64,000 nt of DNA from Vreelandella neptunia (GCF_034479615.1 NZ_CP140255.1:3968001-4032000), one strand, 5' to 3'. Shown: positions 25,463 to 36,400, counted from the first letter of the stretch. Made by a program: numbers and translations. The notes: generated by a model not told the origin, from the sequence alone.

Positions 25463-25738
25463 CTAAGGGTATTCCTGGCGTGCGTGCAGGACGTTAACGA
25501 TCTCAATACAGCCTGCTGCTAAGCGGTAAACCACAATATAGTTTGGGTGCACCACGGCTTCTCGGGTACCAACCACACGACCTGGGCGATACAGGTATGG
25601 ATGCTGAGGTAGCGCCTCGGTCGCTTCTTCAATGGCTTGATAAAGTGCTTCGGCGGCGTAGGGGTTACGTTGGCTGAGATAGTCGAGGATCGCCCACATC
25701 GATTCGCGGGCTTGGGGGCGCCACTCAACTAGCAGCAT
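25463..25738 (-). CDS. RelE/ParE-family toxin
   Basis: A 91-residue basic protein with the ParE layout: an N-terminal strand VEWRPQARESMWAILDYLSQRNPYAAEAL followed by helices, then YRPGRVVGTREAVVHPNYIVVYRL and a final strand IEIVNVLHARQEYP (segments abbreviated). ParE proteins poison DNA gyrase; RelE relatives cut mRNA. The preceding antitoxin-type gene overlaps its start by 14 bp, as in type II toxin-antitoxin operons. It converges with the VanX-type gene and is probably an independent cassette. Confidence 0.85.
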   Translation of the reverse strand: MLLVEWRPQARESMWAILDYLSQRNPYAAEALYQAIEEATEALPQHPYLYRPGRVVGTREAVVHPNYIVVYRLAAGCIEIVNVLHARQEYP

Positions 25739-25910
25739 CGCGACGTTTAGCGATCAATTCACGCATTTCACCCATCACGTCATCGTGGGGAATTGAAGGC
25801 CTGGGATCATCCAGGCTGGCTTGTACGCGCTCGCGGAACCAGCGTTGGTAGCTGTCTGCCTGCTCCTGCGTCTCAAATTCGCTGATGATCGGATCCAGTG
25901 GGGTGCCCAT
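25725..25910 (-). CDS. Antitoxin of the ParE-like toxin
   Basis: A 61-residue protein lying upstream of, and overlapping, the ParE-like toxin gene. It reads SEFETQEQADSYQRWFRERV, then a helix followed by an acidic-basic tail (DDVMGEMRELIAKRRDAAS). Its size, charge and position fit the short antitoxin group found with ParE toxins (stability-determinant type), in which the C-terminal half wraps the toxin. A DNA-binding fold is not obvious. Confidence 0.75.
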   Translation of the reverse strand: MGTPLDPIISEFETQEQADSYQRWFRERVQASLDDPRPSIPHDDVMGEMRELIAKRRDAAS

Positions 25911-26025
25911 AAAGCGCCTCCTGTGTATGTATATCTCAGTCTAGTGCAACGCTGCCCCTTCTGTCAGCCTAGATGCTCTCCAATTAGCGATATCCCGCTC
26001 AATTTCGCTGAGATCAATGCTTGAC

Positions 26026-26793
26026 TCACACCGCTGGCGCCTCAAGTTCCAAAAAGCGCCTTACTCGGTCGGTTTTAGGGTTCTCGAAGAACTCGCTGGG
26101 GTGGGATTTTTCAATAATGATGCCTTTATCCAGGAAGACCACTTGATCGGAGACTGCCCGGGCGAACTCCATTTCGTGGGTCACCAGCACCATGGTGTAG
26201 CCCTCTTTTGAAAGGTCTTTGATCACCCCAAGCACTTCCCCCACCAGCTCAGGGTCGAGGGCTGATGTGGGCTCATCGAACAGCATCACCTTGGGCTGCA
26301 TGGCGAGAGCCCGCGCAATCGCTACCCGCTGCTTCTGCCCGCCCGAAAGCGTGTAGGGGTACTGTTCGCGTTTGTCGGCCATACCGACTTTTTCGAGCAG
26401 CGCCATGGCCCGCTCGTCAGCCTCGGCTTTGCTTAGCCCCTGAACATGAACAGGCGCTTCGGTGACATTGCGCAGCACGCTTAAATGAGGCCAGAGGTTA
26501 AAGCCCTGGAACACCATGCCCAAGCGCGCGCGCATGCCTGCCAGCTCACGGCGCGACATGGGTTTTCCAGTGTCACTCACGCCGATACGGTCACCGTCGA
26601 TACGGATGTCGCCCCGGTCGGGTTGCTCAAGCCAGTTAATGCAGCGCAGCAGGGTAGATTTACCCGAACCTGATGAGCCCAAAATACTCACCACTTCGCC
26701 GGGCTGAACTTCCAGCGATACATCCCGCAGCACTTCAGTGCCATCGAAGCTTTTGGAAAGGTTACGAATACTAACAGCGGCGGTCTCAGGCAT
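26026..26793 (-). CDS. Amino-acid ABC transporter ATP-binding protein
   Basis: A 255-residue ATPase of the polar amino acid (PAAT) type. It has [20 protein letters not shown] (Walker A, about 38-57), [17 protein letters not shown] (signature), and [20 protein letters not shown] (Walker B), followed by the switch histidine in LVTHEMEFA. The order binding protein, two permeases, ATPase on the minus strand forms a complete importer. I start at ATG 26793, which overlaps the end of the preceding permease gene by 8 bp; an extension to 26826 is non-conserved. Confidence 0.92.
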   Translation of the reverse strand: MPETAAVSIRNLSKSFDGTEVLRDVSLEVQPGEVVSILGSSGSGKSTLLRCINWLEQPDRGDIRIDGDRIGVSDTGKPMSRRELAGMRARLGMVFQGFNLWPHLSVLRNVTEAPVHVQGLSKAEADERAMALLEKVGMADKREQYPYTLSGGQKQRVAIARALAMQPKVMLFDEPTSALDPELVGEVLGVIKDLSKEGYTMVLVTHEMEFARAVSDQVVFLDKGIIIEKSHPSEFFENPKTDRVRRFLELEAPAV

Positions 26794-27451
26794 TTTCGAA
26801 TCCTCGCTTGGCGCCAAAACGGCCAATCATTTTGATAAACAGTTCTAAACCAATACTGATTAGCCAGTAGAAGCCGATCACCACGATGAACGCTTCCATG
26901 GGAATGAAGTAGGTGCTCGACAGGCTGCTCGCCGCCGCGGTGAGTTCGCGAACGGTGATAATCACCAGAAAGGCAGTGTCTTTGAGCAGGATAATCAGTT
27001 GATTGCCCAGCAAGCCGCGGGTTTTCAAAATCAGCTGCGGCAAGATAATGCGCATAAACATTTGGGGCTGCGAAAATCCTTGGGCGATGGCTGCCTCTAC
27101 CTGCCCTTGGGCGAAGGTAGCGCGGCAGCCGCGCAGAATCTCTGCGAAGTATGCACCGTGGTACATCACCAGGGCGATAATCCCGGCCGTCCAGGCACTC
27201 ATGCGGATGCCTGCACTGGGCAGGCCGTAATACAGCAGGTAGGCCAGGATCAAAAATGGCAGCATGCGCATGCCATCGATAAAAATCCGCAGCGGAATCT
27301 TTAACCGTGGGCGGGAACCCTCCAATAAAAACACCATGGCGCTACCCATTAGAAAAGCCAGCACAGCGGATAAACCAAATAGCTTTAAGGTGTTATAAAA
27401 ACCGCTTAAAAATACGTCATAAGACGACCAAAGAATGTCCCAATTACTCAT
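26786..27451 (-). CDS. Amino-acid ABC transporter permease (second)
   Basis: A 221-residue membrane protein with about five helices and the HisM/GlnP-family BPD motif region. It has GFYNTLKLFGLSAVLAFLMG at the start, and the EAA-type loop EILRGCRATFAQGQVEAAIAQG that contacts the ATPase. PQLILKTRGLLGNQLIILLKDTAF precedes the last helices (shown in part as family-typical). It pairs with the permease encoded 21 bp upstream. Confidence 0.9.
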   Translation of the reverse strand: MSNWDILWSSYDVFLSGFYNTLKLFGLSAVLAFLMGSAMVFLLEGSRPRLKIPLRIFIDGMRMLPFLILAYLLYYGLPSAGIRMSAWTAGIIALVMYHGAYFAEILRGCRATFAQGQVEAAIAQGFSQPQMFMRIILPQLILKTRGLLGNQLIILLKDTAFLVIITVRELTAAASSLSSTYFIPMEAFIVVIGFYWLISIGLELFIKMIGRFGAKRGFENA

Positions 27452-27472
27452 AAAGGCTCCCTAATGGCCGGA

Positions 27473-28120
27473 TTAGACGGCCAATCGACTGGCTTTGCGC
27501 TCAGCCAGGCGTTGAAGCCAGACCAGCAGGCTGATGATCAGCATATACAGCACCGCGGCCGCTAAAATCGGCGGCAGAGGGTCGTAGGTCACCGCTGAAA
27601 TGCGGTTGGTCACGCGGGTCAGGTCGACAACACCGATGACCGCGATAGCGGGGCTGCCTTTAATCAGAAACGACATCTCATTGACCAAGCCCGGCAGGCT
27701 GGTAATGGTGATTTGCGGCAGCATAATGCGGCGAAAATAGACCCACGGCGTCATGCCAATGGCCAGGGCCGCCTCACGCTGCTCTTTGGAGAAGTTGTTA
27801 AAGGCAGAGCGCCAAATTTCGGCGTTAAACGCAGTGGTATTGAGAGTTAGCGCAATAATACCGGCCACATTGCGGTTGAGATTAATGCCCATGGTCGGTG
27901 CGGTTAGGAAGATAAACAGCACCAACGTTACCAGCGGCGTGGCCCTTGCTAAGCTAATATAAACGCCTAGCAGCTGATGCAGAACGGGGATTTTGGCCAC
28001 TCTTAATAAGGCAATCAGCAACCCCATTACCACACCGATGGCAATGGATATGCCGGATATCCAAAGCGTTGTCCAGGCGCCCTGGATGAGAAGCCCCCAT
28101 GCGCTGCTGTCCATGCTCAC
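27473..28120 (-). CDS. Amino-acid ABC transporter permease (first)
   Basis: A 215-residue membrane protein of the same HisM/GlnP group as its neighbour. GAWTTLWISGISIAIGVVMG forms the first helix, LARATPLVTLVLFIFL and NTTAFNAEIWRSAFNNFSKE follow, and REAALAIGMTPWVYFRRI is the EAA loop. Its start lies about 60 bp after the binding-protein gene. The two permeases probably form a heterodimer. Confidence 0.9.
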   Translation of the reverse strand: MSMDSSAWGLLIQGAWTTLWISGISIAIGVVMGLLIALLRVAKIPVLHQLLGVYISLARATPLVTLVLFIFLTAPTMGINLNRNVAGIIALTLNTTAFNAEIWRSAFNNFSKEQREAALAIGMTPWVYFRRIMLPQITITSLPGLVNEMSFLIKGSPAIAVIGVVDLTRVTNRISAVTYDPLPPILAAAVLYMLIISLLVWLQRLAERKASRLAV

Positions 28121-28179
28121 CCCCTAATTCGCGATAAGAAAACCGCCGCCCAGGCCGGGCGGCAGGCGAATGTGATGGC

Positions 28180-29037
28180 TTACATACCGGCCATTTCGTG
28201 GAACTCTTCCACTGAGGTGATAGGGGTTGTCGGCAGGTCATCAAAGGACTCGCCAAACCACTTTTCCTGTAGCTCGGCTAGGCGGCCAGAATCACGTAGG
28301 TGGCTCATAAAGTCGGTGATATAGGTCAGCAGTTCTGGACTGTCTTTAGGCATCGGCCAGGCCACGAAACCTGGGCCGGAAACGGCTTGACCCGCTTCAA
28401 ATACATCAGGCCGCTCACGGATCAGGTCATTCACCGGCACGATGGAGTTAATCACGTAATCGACACGACCATTGGCCAGGTCAGCGTAGATTTCTGGATA
28501 GGCCTCATACTCCATCACATCGCCCAACTCGCCACCGCTCTCTTCCAGCATGACTTCCAGCTCTGGCAGGCGCGATAGCAGTGCACTGCCCGCTTGAACC
28601 CCCAGCGTCATGCCGCTTAAATCTTCGACGCTGTTGATACGGTCATCGCCCGCGCGCTTGATGTAGAAGTGTTGGGCAGAGGCAAACGGCGGCGCGTAGT
28701 TGAAAACCCGCAGGCGTTCGTCGGTCACCGACGCGCCGGTAAGCGCCATGTCGTACTGGCCCGATGAAACCGACGCCAAAAGCCCTGTCCACGGCAAAAT
28801 ATCCTGGCGGATCTCGAAGTCCGCGTACTCCTCCAGTTCGATCAATATATCCTTGATAAAGCCATCGGGGTCGCTGCCACTCATAAAGTTAAACGGCGCG
28901 TAGTTATCTTCAGTGGCCACACTCATATAGCCACGGTTCTCTATTTCTTCTAAGTCCGCAGCGGAAACGGTCAGTGAAGCACTTAAAGCAAGTGCGCCGA
29001 TGCTTATTGCGGAAGCTAAGGCAGTTATTTTTTTCAT
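28180..29037 (-). CDS. Amino-acid ABC transporter substrate-binding protein
   Basis: A 285-residue periplasmic protein of the family 3 (SBP_bac_3) type. A signal peptide with a KK start and a core near residues 8-24 ends at VSA-ADL. The mature part begins IENRGYMSVATEDNYAPFNF, typical of the family, and includes DMALTGASVTDERLRVFNYA with the ligand-binding arginine. VDLSGMTLGVQ-like and ANGRVDYVINSI stretches follow. It is the first gene of the importer and is divergent from a MocR-type regulator. A linked class III transaminase suggests the ligand carries an amino group that is transaminated after uptake. Confidence 0.9.
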   Translation of the reverse strand: MKKITALASAISIGALALSASLTVSAADLEEIENRGYMSVATEDNYAPFNFMSGSDPDGFIKDILIELEEYADFEIRQDILPWTGLLASVSSGQYDMALTGASVTDERLRVFNYAPPFASAQHFYIKRAGDDRINSVEDLSGMTLGVQAGSALLSRLPELEVMLEESGGELGDVMEYEAYPEIYADLANGRVDYVINSIVPVNDLIRERPDVFEAGQAVSGPGFVAWPMPKDSPELLTYITDFMSHLRDSGRLAELQEKWFGESFDDLPTTPITSVEEFHEMAGM

Positions 29038-29107
29038 CGTCCGATATCCCCTAGGTTTTCAAAAATACGCTTTTCGAAAAAGCAGTCAAAACATCGCTCG
29101 CCTTTGG

Positions 29108-29128
29108 GTTTGCAGTGGGTCTGCAAAC
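29108..29128. promoter_or_regulatory. Perfect 8-bp inverted repeat in the divergent ABC/MocR promoter region
   Basis: The arms gtttgcag (29108-29115) and ctgcaaac (29121-29128) flank a 5-bp spacer. The repeat lies 71 bp upstream of the binding-protein start. It is a candidate regulator site or leader hairpin. It is separate from the 16-bp motif at 29183. Confidence 0.45.
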
Positions 29129-29182
29129 GGTTGGGCGATATGCAGAAGCTGACTTCACCCTAGGTTTTTATCCTCTCAGCGA

Positions 29183-29198
29183 TTAGAGCCAGTTAGCG
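29183..29198 (+). promoter_or_regulatory. 16-bp motif shared with the transaminase promoter region, candidate MocR site
   Basis: The sequence ttagagccagttagcg is present here and, inverted and identical, at 32303-32318, upstream of the class III transaminase gene. This copy lies between the divergent binding-protein and MocR genes. Sharing by the two promoter regions of one likely regulon makes it the best candidate for the MocR recognition site. Confidence 0.6.
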
Positions 29199-29323
29199 CA
29201 AATTAAAAGGACAGTTGCCGATAGCCACTGCCGACAACAGAGCTGGCACGAAAGATGCTTTGTTTAAGGAGAGATGCTTGATTGACCGGGCTAGATAGCC
29301 AGGATTTTGAAGAGGAGATGTGC

Positions 29324-30811
29324 ATGACATCGCTGTGTCTTGAGGTCGACCCTAACGCTGGCCCCTGCCTGCAAGAACAGCTACGCAAAACGCTGCTGGA
29401 AGCGATTCGTATGGGCAGTTTACCCAGCGAAGATGCGCTGCCCTCCTGTCGCAAGCTGTCGCAACAGCTGGGAATTTCGCGTAATACGGTGGCGATTGTT
29501 TACGAAAAGCTGGTCGAGGATGGCTATTTAATAAGCCGTCCCCGTAGCGGCTACTATTTACACCCTGATTATAATGACCCTCAATCAACGCTTAATTCAT
29601 CACTAACAGCGTTAACTGAGCACAATAACGGCGCAATAAGTGCACCAAACTGGCACAAACGGATTACTCAACGCCCGACTAACTACCAGGGAATTCTCAA
29701 ACCCGGTAATTGGTCGGAATACGCTTATCCGTTTATTTACGGCCAGTTAGATACGCGACTTTTTCCATTAGCCCAGTGGCGCGATGTCTCTCGGCGCTTA
29801 TTGAGTTCGCAACGCGATAAACCCTGGCTGCGAGATCGTGTTGACCAGGATGACCCGCTCCTGATTGAGCAATTGCGTAAACGTATTTTGCCACGTCGGG
29901 GAATTTTTGCTCGCTCAGAAGAAATTCTGATCACCATGGGGACGCAAAATGCACTCTATTTGATCGCGCAACTGCTCTGCCATCAAGGTACCTGCGTGGC
30001 CCTGGAATCCCCCGGTTACCGCGAGGCAATGAATGTGTTTGCCCAGCGCGGTGCCAGCCTTCAGTACCAAACCGTGGATATGGAGGGCATGTGTCTTGAG
30101 GGGTCTCAGCAGTGCGACTATCTATACGTCATGCCCAGTCATCAGGTGCCCACGGGCGTAACCATGAGCCGCGAGCGGCGCGAGGCCCTGCTGGCCCAGC
30201 TACACCAGCGCGACCAAATCGTGATTGAGGATGACTACGACGCCGAGATTCATGGCGACCAGTTCGCGCTGCCAGCGCTCAAAGCCAGCGCGCAGAGCGC
30301 CCGAATCATCTACATGGGCAGCTTATCCAAAGCGCTCTCACCTGGGCTGCGCATGGGATATGTAGTGGCCGACGCCGAAGTGATCGACGAGCTGCGAGCG
30401 CTGCGCCGTATGATGTACCGGCACCCACCCGCCGCGTTACAGCACCAGCTGGCGCAGTTTATTTCTCAAGGCTATTACGAGCGCTACCTCAAACTTCATG
30501 TGGAGGAGATCGACCGGAGGCGAGACGCGATGCGGATTGCCATTGATCAGGCATTGCCCGGCTGCCTCAGCCACAGCAGCAATCGCTCCAGCGCCTTCTG
30601 GATGGAAGCGGACGCTAGCATTGATACTCAGCGGCTAGCCTGGCATGCCGCCCAGCGGGGTGTGCTGATTGAACCCGGCTTCCAGCACTTTTTCGATGCC
30701 GCCCCGCCGCGGCGCTTTTTCCGGCTAGGGTTTGGCGCCATCAAGAGGGAGCGTATAGACCCAGGCATACAGCGCCTGGGCCTCGCCTACGATAACGCCC
30801 TAAGCACTTAA
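29324..30811 (+). CDS. MocR-family (GntR HTH plus aminotransferase-like) regulator
   Basis: A 495-residue PLP-dependent transcription regulator. The GntR winged helix includes LPSCRKLSQQLGISRNTVAI (about 38-57), and the aminotransferase-like domain runs from about residue 110 to the end. The PLP lysine is in GSLSKALSPGLRMGYV, and VIEDDYDAEIHGDQF and MPSHQVPTGVTMS are typical. GAGGAG six bases upstream selects ATG 29324 over earlier in-frame codons. It is divergent from the ABC importer and converges on the class III transaminase gene 9 bp away, so it most likely controls both through the shared 16-bp motif. Confidence 0.9.
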   Translation: MTSLCLEVDPNAGPCLQEQLRKTLLEAIRMGSLPSEDALPSCRKLSQQLGISRNTVAIVYEKLVEDGYLISRPRSGYYLHPDYNDPQSTLNSSLTALTEHNNGAISAPNWHKRITQRPTNYQGILKPGNWSEYAYPFIYGQLDTRLFPLAQWRDVSRRLLSSQRDKPWLRDRVDQDDPLLIEQLRKRILPRRGIFARSEEILITMGTQNALYLIAQLLCHQGTCVALESPGYREAMNVFAQRGASLQYQTVDMEGMCLEGSQQCDYLYVMPSHQVPTGVTMSRERREALLAQLHQRDQIVIEDDYDAEIHGDQFALPALKASAQSARIIYMGSLSKALSPGLRMGYVVADAEVIDELRALRRMMYRHPPAALQHQLAQFISQGYYERYLKLHVEEIDRRRDAMRIAIDQALPGCLSHSSNRSSAFWMEADASIDTQRLAWHAAQRGVLIEPGFQHFFDAAPPRRFFRLGFGAIKRERIDPGIQRLGLAYDNALST

Positions 30812-30820
30812 CCCCCTCAT

Positions 30821-32167
30821 CTATCGTGATGCCGTATAGTTTTTCAACACGCGATCCAGGATGGCTAAGCCCTCCTCCACTTCAGCGGCCGTCACGATAC
30901 ACGGCGGCACCACATGGAGGCGGTTCTCAACGGTAAAGACCAGCAGCCCGTTTTCCATTAATTGCTGCTTGAGTTTCAACACTTCCGCCCCTGGCAGTGG
31001 CGTTTTGTAAACCGGGTCGCTGACGAGCTCCAAAGCATGAAATACACCAACCCCGCGCCAATCACCGATGATCGCGTATCGCTCGGCAAGCTGTTGCAAG
31101 CCTGCGGCTAACGGACCATTACCCATCGCGTCAGCATTTTCAACCACGCCCTCCGCTTCCATCGCATCCAGGGTCGCGACTATCGCCGCCATTGCCAGCG
31201 GGTGACCGGAATACGTCAGACCGCCGACAAAAAAGTGGTCATCGAAATAGCGTGAGATGGGTTCAGAGATAATCACGCCCCCGGCGGGCACATAGCCCGA
31301 GTTCACCCCTTTGGCGAAGACGATTAAGTCCGGCGCCATGTCGTAATGTTCAAAGGCAAACCAACGTCCCGTGCGACCGAAGCCAGCCATTACTTCATCG
31401 AGAATCAGTACAATACCGAACTCATCGGCGAGTTTTCTAACCCCCTGAAGATACGCCTTCGGGGGTAACAGCACGCCAGCAGTACCGGGGATGGTTTCCA
31501 GCAGGATGGCCGCGACCGCATTAGCACCTTCGCACTCAATCACCCGGCGCAGGTGTTGCAGCGCCCGCTCGCACTCCTCCTCTTCATTGCGTGCCCAAAA
31601 CTCGCTGCGATAGAGGTAAGGGTTGAAGAAGTGCACGTGGCCGCTGGCATACTCGTTGGGCACACGCCGCCAATCGCCGGTGGCGGCAATCGCTGAACCG
31701 GTATTGCCGTGATAGGAGCGGTAGGCGGAAAGGATTTTGCTTCGCCCGGTATAAAGACGCGCCATGCGAATAGCATTTTCATTGGCATCCGCGCCCGCAT
31801 TGGTGAAAAACACCTTACTAAACCCAGCGGGCGCCTTAGCGATAATACGTTTGGCCGCTTCGCCCCGAGCTAAGTTGGCATGGGCTGGGGCAATGGTACA
31901 CAGGCTCGCGGCCTGGGCTTGAATCGCGCTTACCACCTTGGGGTGCTGATGGCCAATATTGGTATTGACTAACTGGCTACTAAAATCCAGATACGAGCGC
32001 CCTACGTAGTCCCACACCCGGCACCCCTCAGCCCCTGCGATCACCATGGGGTCTAAACTTCCTTGCTGCGCCCAGGAGTGGAACACATACTGGCGGTCTA
32101 GGGTGTGTACATAAGTATTATCCACACCGCTTTCGGGTGGATGTGAAGCGGCAATATTGGTATTCAT
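30821..32167 (-). CDS. Class III aminotransferase, taurine:pyruvate-aminotransferase-like
   Basis: A 448-residue PLP enzyme of the omega-amino acid transaminase class. Motifs are SQLVNTNIGHQHPKVV, FFTNAGADANENAIRMA, AYRSYHGNTGSAIAATGD, LILDEVMAGFGRTGRWFAF and the PLP lysine in VFAKGVNSGYVPAGGV. The sequence resembles taurine:pyruvate aminotransferases (HSW, GSLDPMVIAGAEGC near the start), but the same group includes beta-alanine, GABA and diamine transaminases. AGGGTG supports ATG 32167. It would act on the amine brought in by the neighbouring ABC importer, giving an aldehyde that the YdfG-type reductase next door could reduce. Confidence 0.85.
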   Translation of the reverse strand: MNTNIAASHPPESGVDNTYVHTLDRQYVFHSWAQQGSLDPMVIAGAEGCRVWDYVGRSYLDFSSQLVNTNIGHQHPKVVSAIQAQAASLCTIAPAHANLARGEAAKRIIAKAPAGFSKVFFTNAGADANENAIRMARLYTGRSKILSAYRSYHGNTGSAIAATGDWRRVPNEYASGHVHFFNPYLYRSEFWARNEEEECERALQHLRRVIECEGANAVAAILLETIPGTAGVLLPPKAYLQGVRKLADEFGIVLILDEVMAGFGRTGRWFAFEHYDMAPDLIVFAKGVNSGYVPAGGVIISEPISRYFDDHFFVGGLTYSGHPLAMAAIVATLDAMEAEGVVENADAMGNGPLAAGLQQLAERYAIIGDWRGVGVFHALELVSDPVYKTPLPGAEVLKLKQQLMENGLLVFTVENRLHVVPPCIVTAAEVEEGLAILDRVLKNYTASR

Positions 32168-32209
32168 AGCAAGCACCCTAATTAACCCGTTTAGAAATAG
32201 CGTGCTTGC

Positions 32210-32237
32210 CAGCCTAGTGAGTCAACCGGTTAGGCTG
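32210..32237. promoter_or_regulatory. Inverted repeat upstream of the transaminase gene
   Basis: The arms cagccta (32210-32216) and taggctg (32231-32237) are exact, with the small palindrome aaccggtt between them. Right after it, tagggccagt (32238-32247) resembles the core of the 16-bp shared motif (tagagccagt). It may be part of a composite operator for the transaminase gene. Confidence 0.4.
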
Positions 32238-32302
32238 TAGGGCCAGTCGTTACATGCCAACGGGACAGGCGTAGTGGAAAACCGCGATGTCACAATGGCA
32301 GC

Positions 32303-32318
32303 CGCTAACTGGCTCTAA
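32303..32318 (-). promoter_or_regulatory. Second copy of the 16-bp shared motif, candidate MocR site
   Basis: This is the exact reverse complement of the motif at 29183-29198. It lies between the divergent transaminase and YdfG-like genes, 136 bp from the former start and about 97 bp from the latter. With the degenerate core at 32238 it makes an inverted pair. It supports one regulon of importer, MocR, transaminase and perhaps the reductase. Confidence 0.6.
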
Positions 32319-32399
32319 AGGCTTGAACCTGCGTTGCCTACAGTGATGTAAGAACGCACCCATCGCCTTTAATTATTTGCCTTTAAATAGCTTGAATAA

Positions 32400-33176
<777 letters not shown>

Positions 33177-33265
33177 GCCTGCTTCGCCGGGTTTAATCAG
33201 CTATAGGCTAAAACCACCAAAACGTTCAAGCTGCTAACCTGAGGAGGCTAAGGGCAGCTTGACTA

Positions 33266-33362
33266 GTGGGAGGGAGCTTTAGCTCGTGATGATAGGGGCA
33301 CCGTTGCCCCGGCAGACTAAGGGCGGCTATCGCCGCCGTCGCCCAATCAATTGGCCTCCCAC
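33266..33362. repeat. REP-like palindromic element
   Basis: This fills most of the 303-bp gap between two convergent genes. It is bounded by gtgggagg (33266-33273) and its exact inverse cctcccac (33355-33362). Inside are three small hairpins: gagctttagctc, ggggcaccgttgcccc and ggcggctatcgccgcc. The start, gtgggagggagctttagctcg, recalls REP sequences of pseudomonads (GGGAGC, AGCT, GCTCGCGAT). The remaining 110 bp up to the RND gene end holds only a weak gaccg/cggtc repeat. Confidence 0.6.
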
Positions 33363-33479
33363 ATGGGCTTTTCGCCACGCGATAAACCGCTGTAGCCGTC
33401 GGTTATGACGGTTGTTTTTGACCGATTGTTGATACGGTCTATTGACCCATCCTTGTAAAATAGTCGTGCGGACAAAGTG

Positions 33480-36400
33480 CTAAGCGTCAGCAGGTCTCGA
33501 TACCCACAGCCGATAAAGCGCAGGGGTAAAGAAAAACGACACCAGCGTCGCTAAGAGTAGTCCAAAACCCACGGTTTGCGCGAACGGGGGCCATAGCCCG
33601 CCGGTAGCCAACATCAGCGGAATTAAGCCTGCAAAGGTAGTGACCGTGGTCGAAACGATATGCCGGCTGGTGGGGCCACTGATCACCGCCAGCATGGCAT
33701 CGATATCGCCTCGGCGGGCGGCTTCATCGTCATCAAAGGCAGCAATAATGATAATAGTGGCATTAATCGCTACCCCTACCAGCCCCATAATGCCGACGAT
33801 AATCACAAAGCCAAACGCATGTCCGCTTAGTAGCAGCGCCACAATGCCCATACCCATCGCCTGGGCGCCAGCAATAAATACGATAGCGGCACGGCGGAAG
33901 GAGTTAAATGCCAATACCACGGTGGCTACCATGGCGATGACCAACAGCACCACCGAGGCAAGCAACTTGCCTACAGCTTCATCTCGCTCGGCGGCTTCAC
34001 CACCGATTTCGATTCGGTAACCCGGGGGCAATTGAAACGCTCCCGACGCCAACGCCGCCTGAACTTTGGCATCCAGCTGGGCCATGGAGACCGCCGGAAG
34101 AGCGTCGGCCACCAGGTACCCTTGTACCAACTGCACCCTCTCCGCGTTACGCCGGGTAATCACACTCCAGGCAGGCGTGAGCGACACCTCTGCCACCGCC
34201 GCCAGTGGCAGGCCCTCAGCCACTTGGTCGCTGACCAGGCGTAGCGCCGCCAGCTGTTCAGCGTTAGTACGCCACTCATCAGCGTAGCGCACCCGCACCG
34301 GCAGTTGCTGGGTGTCCTCCAGCAGCATGCCTGCTGATTGCCCCGAGAGCGCGGCCCCCACTTGTTCCGCTAGCCGCTGCGGCGTTAGCCCCGCATCACT
34401 CAGTGCGGTGTGGTCGATATCCAGGGTTAACCTGGGCAAATCACGCTGCATGCCAGCGCGCACATGGGTCACCTGAGGCAGTTGGTGCATTAGGCCCGCT
34501 AGTTCAAGTCCCAGCGATGACAGCACTGCTAAGTCATCACCATAGACACGTAGTTCAATGGGGGCTTTAAACGGTGGCCCCTGCTCATACTTGCGCACTA
34601 CGCTTTGGGCCTGGGGGAAACGCCGATCAAGCGCCTGCTGTAAGGCGGGCACCCGTTGGTTAGTGATTTGTAAAGACGCTGTGTCCACAATCAGGTGCAA
34701 AAATGCCGGGTTGTTATCCTCATTGGTAAGCACGTTGTAGTACATCATTGGCGCGCTTTCACCGACAAACGCCGAGACGCGGGTGATGCCCGGCAGCTCA
34801 CGAATCATGGCCTCGACCTCCTGGGCCAGTGCTTCGGTGTTGGCCATACTGCTGGCGGGGGGCAAGCGCACCTCAATGTGAAACTGGTCGCGGTCTGCGG
34901 GTGGGAAAAACGCCACGTCCAGGGTGGGCATCAACGCCATACCGCCCACCGGCACGCACAGGGTGATAATCATGGCGGCCCACGGGTGACGCAGCGCACT
35001 GCGTACCGTACGGCGAAAACCGCGCTTGAGCATCCCACTGACGCCGTTATCTCGAGGCGCTGGAGGGTGATCGGCAACCCTGGCTAGCAGCATGGGCGAC
35101 AGCGCTGGCACCAACAGCAAAGAGACCAGATAAGAACTTACCAGCGCGACCATCACCGCCATGGCCAGGGGCCCCACAAACTCCCCTGCTGGGCCTGGCA
35201 TTAACACAATCGGCATAAACGCCAATATGGTGGTTAAGGTGCTGGCCAGCAGCGGCACCGTTAAGTGGCGCAGCGTGTCCCGGGTAGCAGCAAGCGCTGA
35301 ATCGCCTTTCAAAAAACGCTCGCGCAGGGCGTTGGTCATCACAATGGCATTGTCGACCATTAGCCCCAGCGCCACGATAATGCCGGTAATGCTCATCTGG
35401 TGGATATCGATACCCAGCGGCTTGAAGAACGCCAGGGTGAGCAGGGCCGTGGCGGGAATCGCCAACCCCACCGTCACCGCCGAGCGCCAGCCCATGGTCA
35501 GAAATAGAATCGCCACCACCAGCACTAGCCCAATCAGTAGACTGCCAGCCACGTCACTTAAGCGCTGGTTGGTGTAACTGGCCTGCTCGAAAACCTCTTC
35601 AACCGCGATACCGACAGGCAACTCATCGGCGAACACCGCCAACTGCTGCTGGGCTTTCTCCACCCAGCTATCAATTCGCTGACCGGGTGCCATGCGTGAG
35701 CCGACATATACCGCTCGTTCGCCGTTAAGCAGCGCCACCGCGGCTGGCGGGTCTTGCACGCCGCGGCGTAGCTCAGCCAACTCGCCAAGCCTTACGGTGT
35801 GCCCCTGCCGAGTCGCGACTTCTATCTCACGCAGCCTATCGAGCGCATCGAACTCACCGCTTAACCCCACCGTCAGGCGGTGGCCGTCGGTGACCACTTC
35901 ACCTGCGGCACGTCGTCCATCGCTTGCCTCAATCGTGGCCGCTAACTGCCCGACGGAAAGCCCTAGGGCGTTCAGTTCAAGCGGGTTAACGCTCACCTCT
36001 ACCTGCTCCCCCGCCACGCCGAAGCGGTGGGTATACTCCGTGCCAGGGACGTTTCTAAACGCTGCTTCCAAGCGCTCGGCGTAGCGCTCCATCAGTTGGG
36101 CATTGGGTGGGGAGTCGAGTGTCCAGCGCAGTGCGGCCACGATGCTAAATGCGTAGCCTCGATCATCCAGCAGCTCCGGCGTTTGCACGCCGTCAGGCAG
36201 TGTCGGGGCGACATCGGCCAGTTTGTCCCGTACGCGGCTCCACACCGGCGTCACGTTGGTCACTTCGTCCTCAAGCTCAAGGCTAATCACCGCAATGCCC
36301 TGGCGTGAGGTGGATTCCAGCACGTTAATCTCAGCGATAGTGCGCAGCTCATCCTCAATGGGACGCGCCACTAACGCTTCGACCTGCTCGGGGGTGGCGC

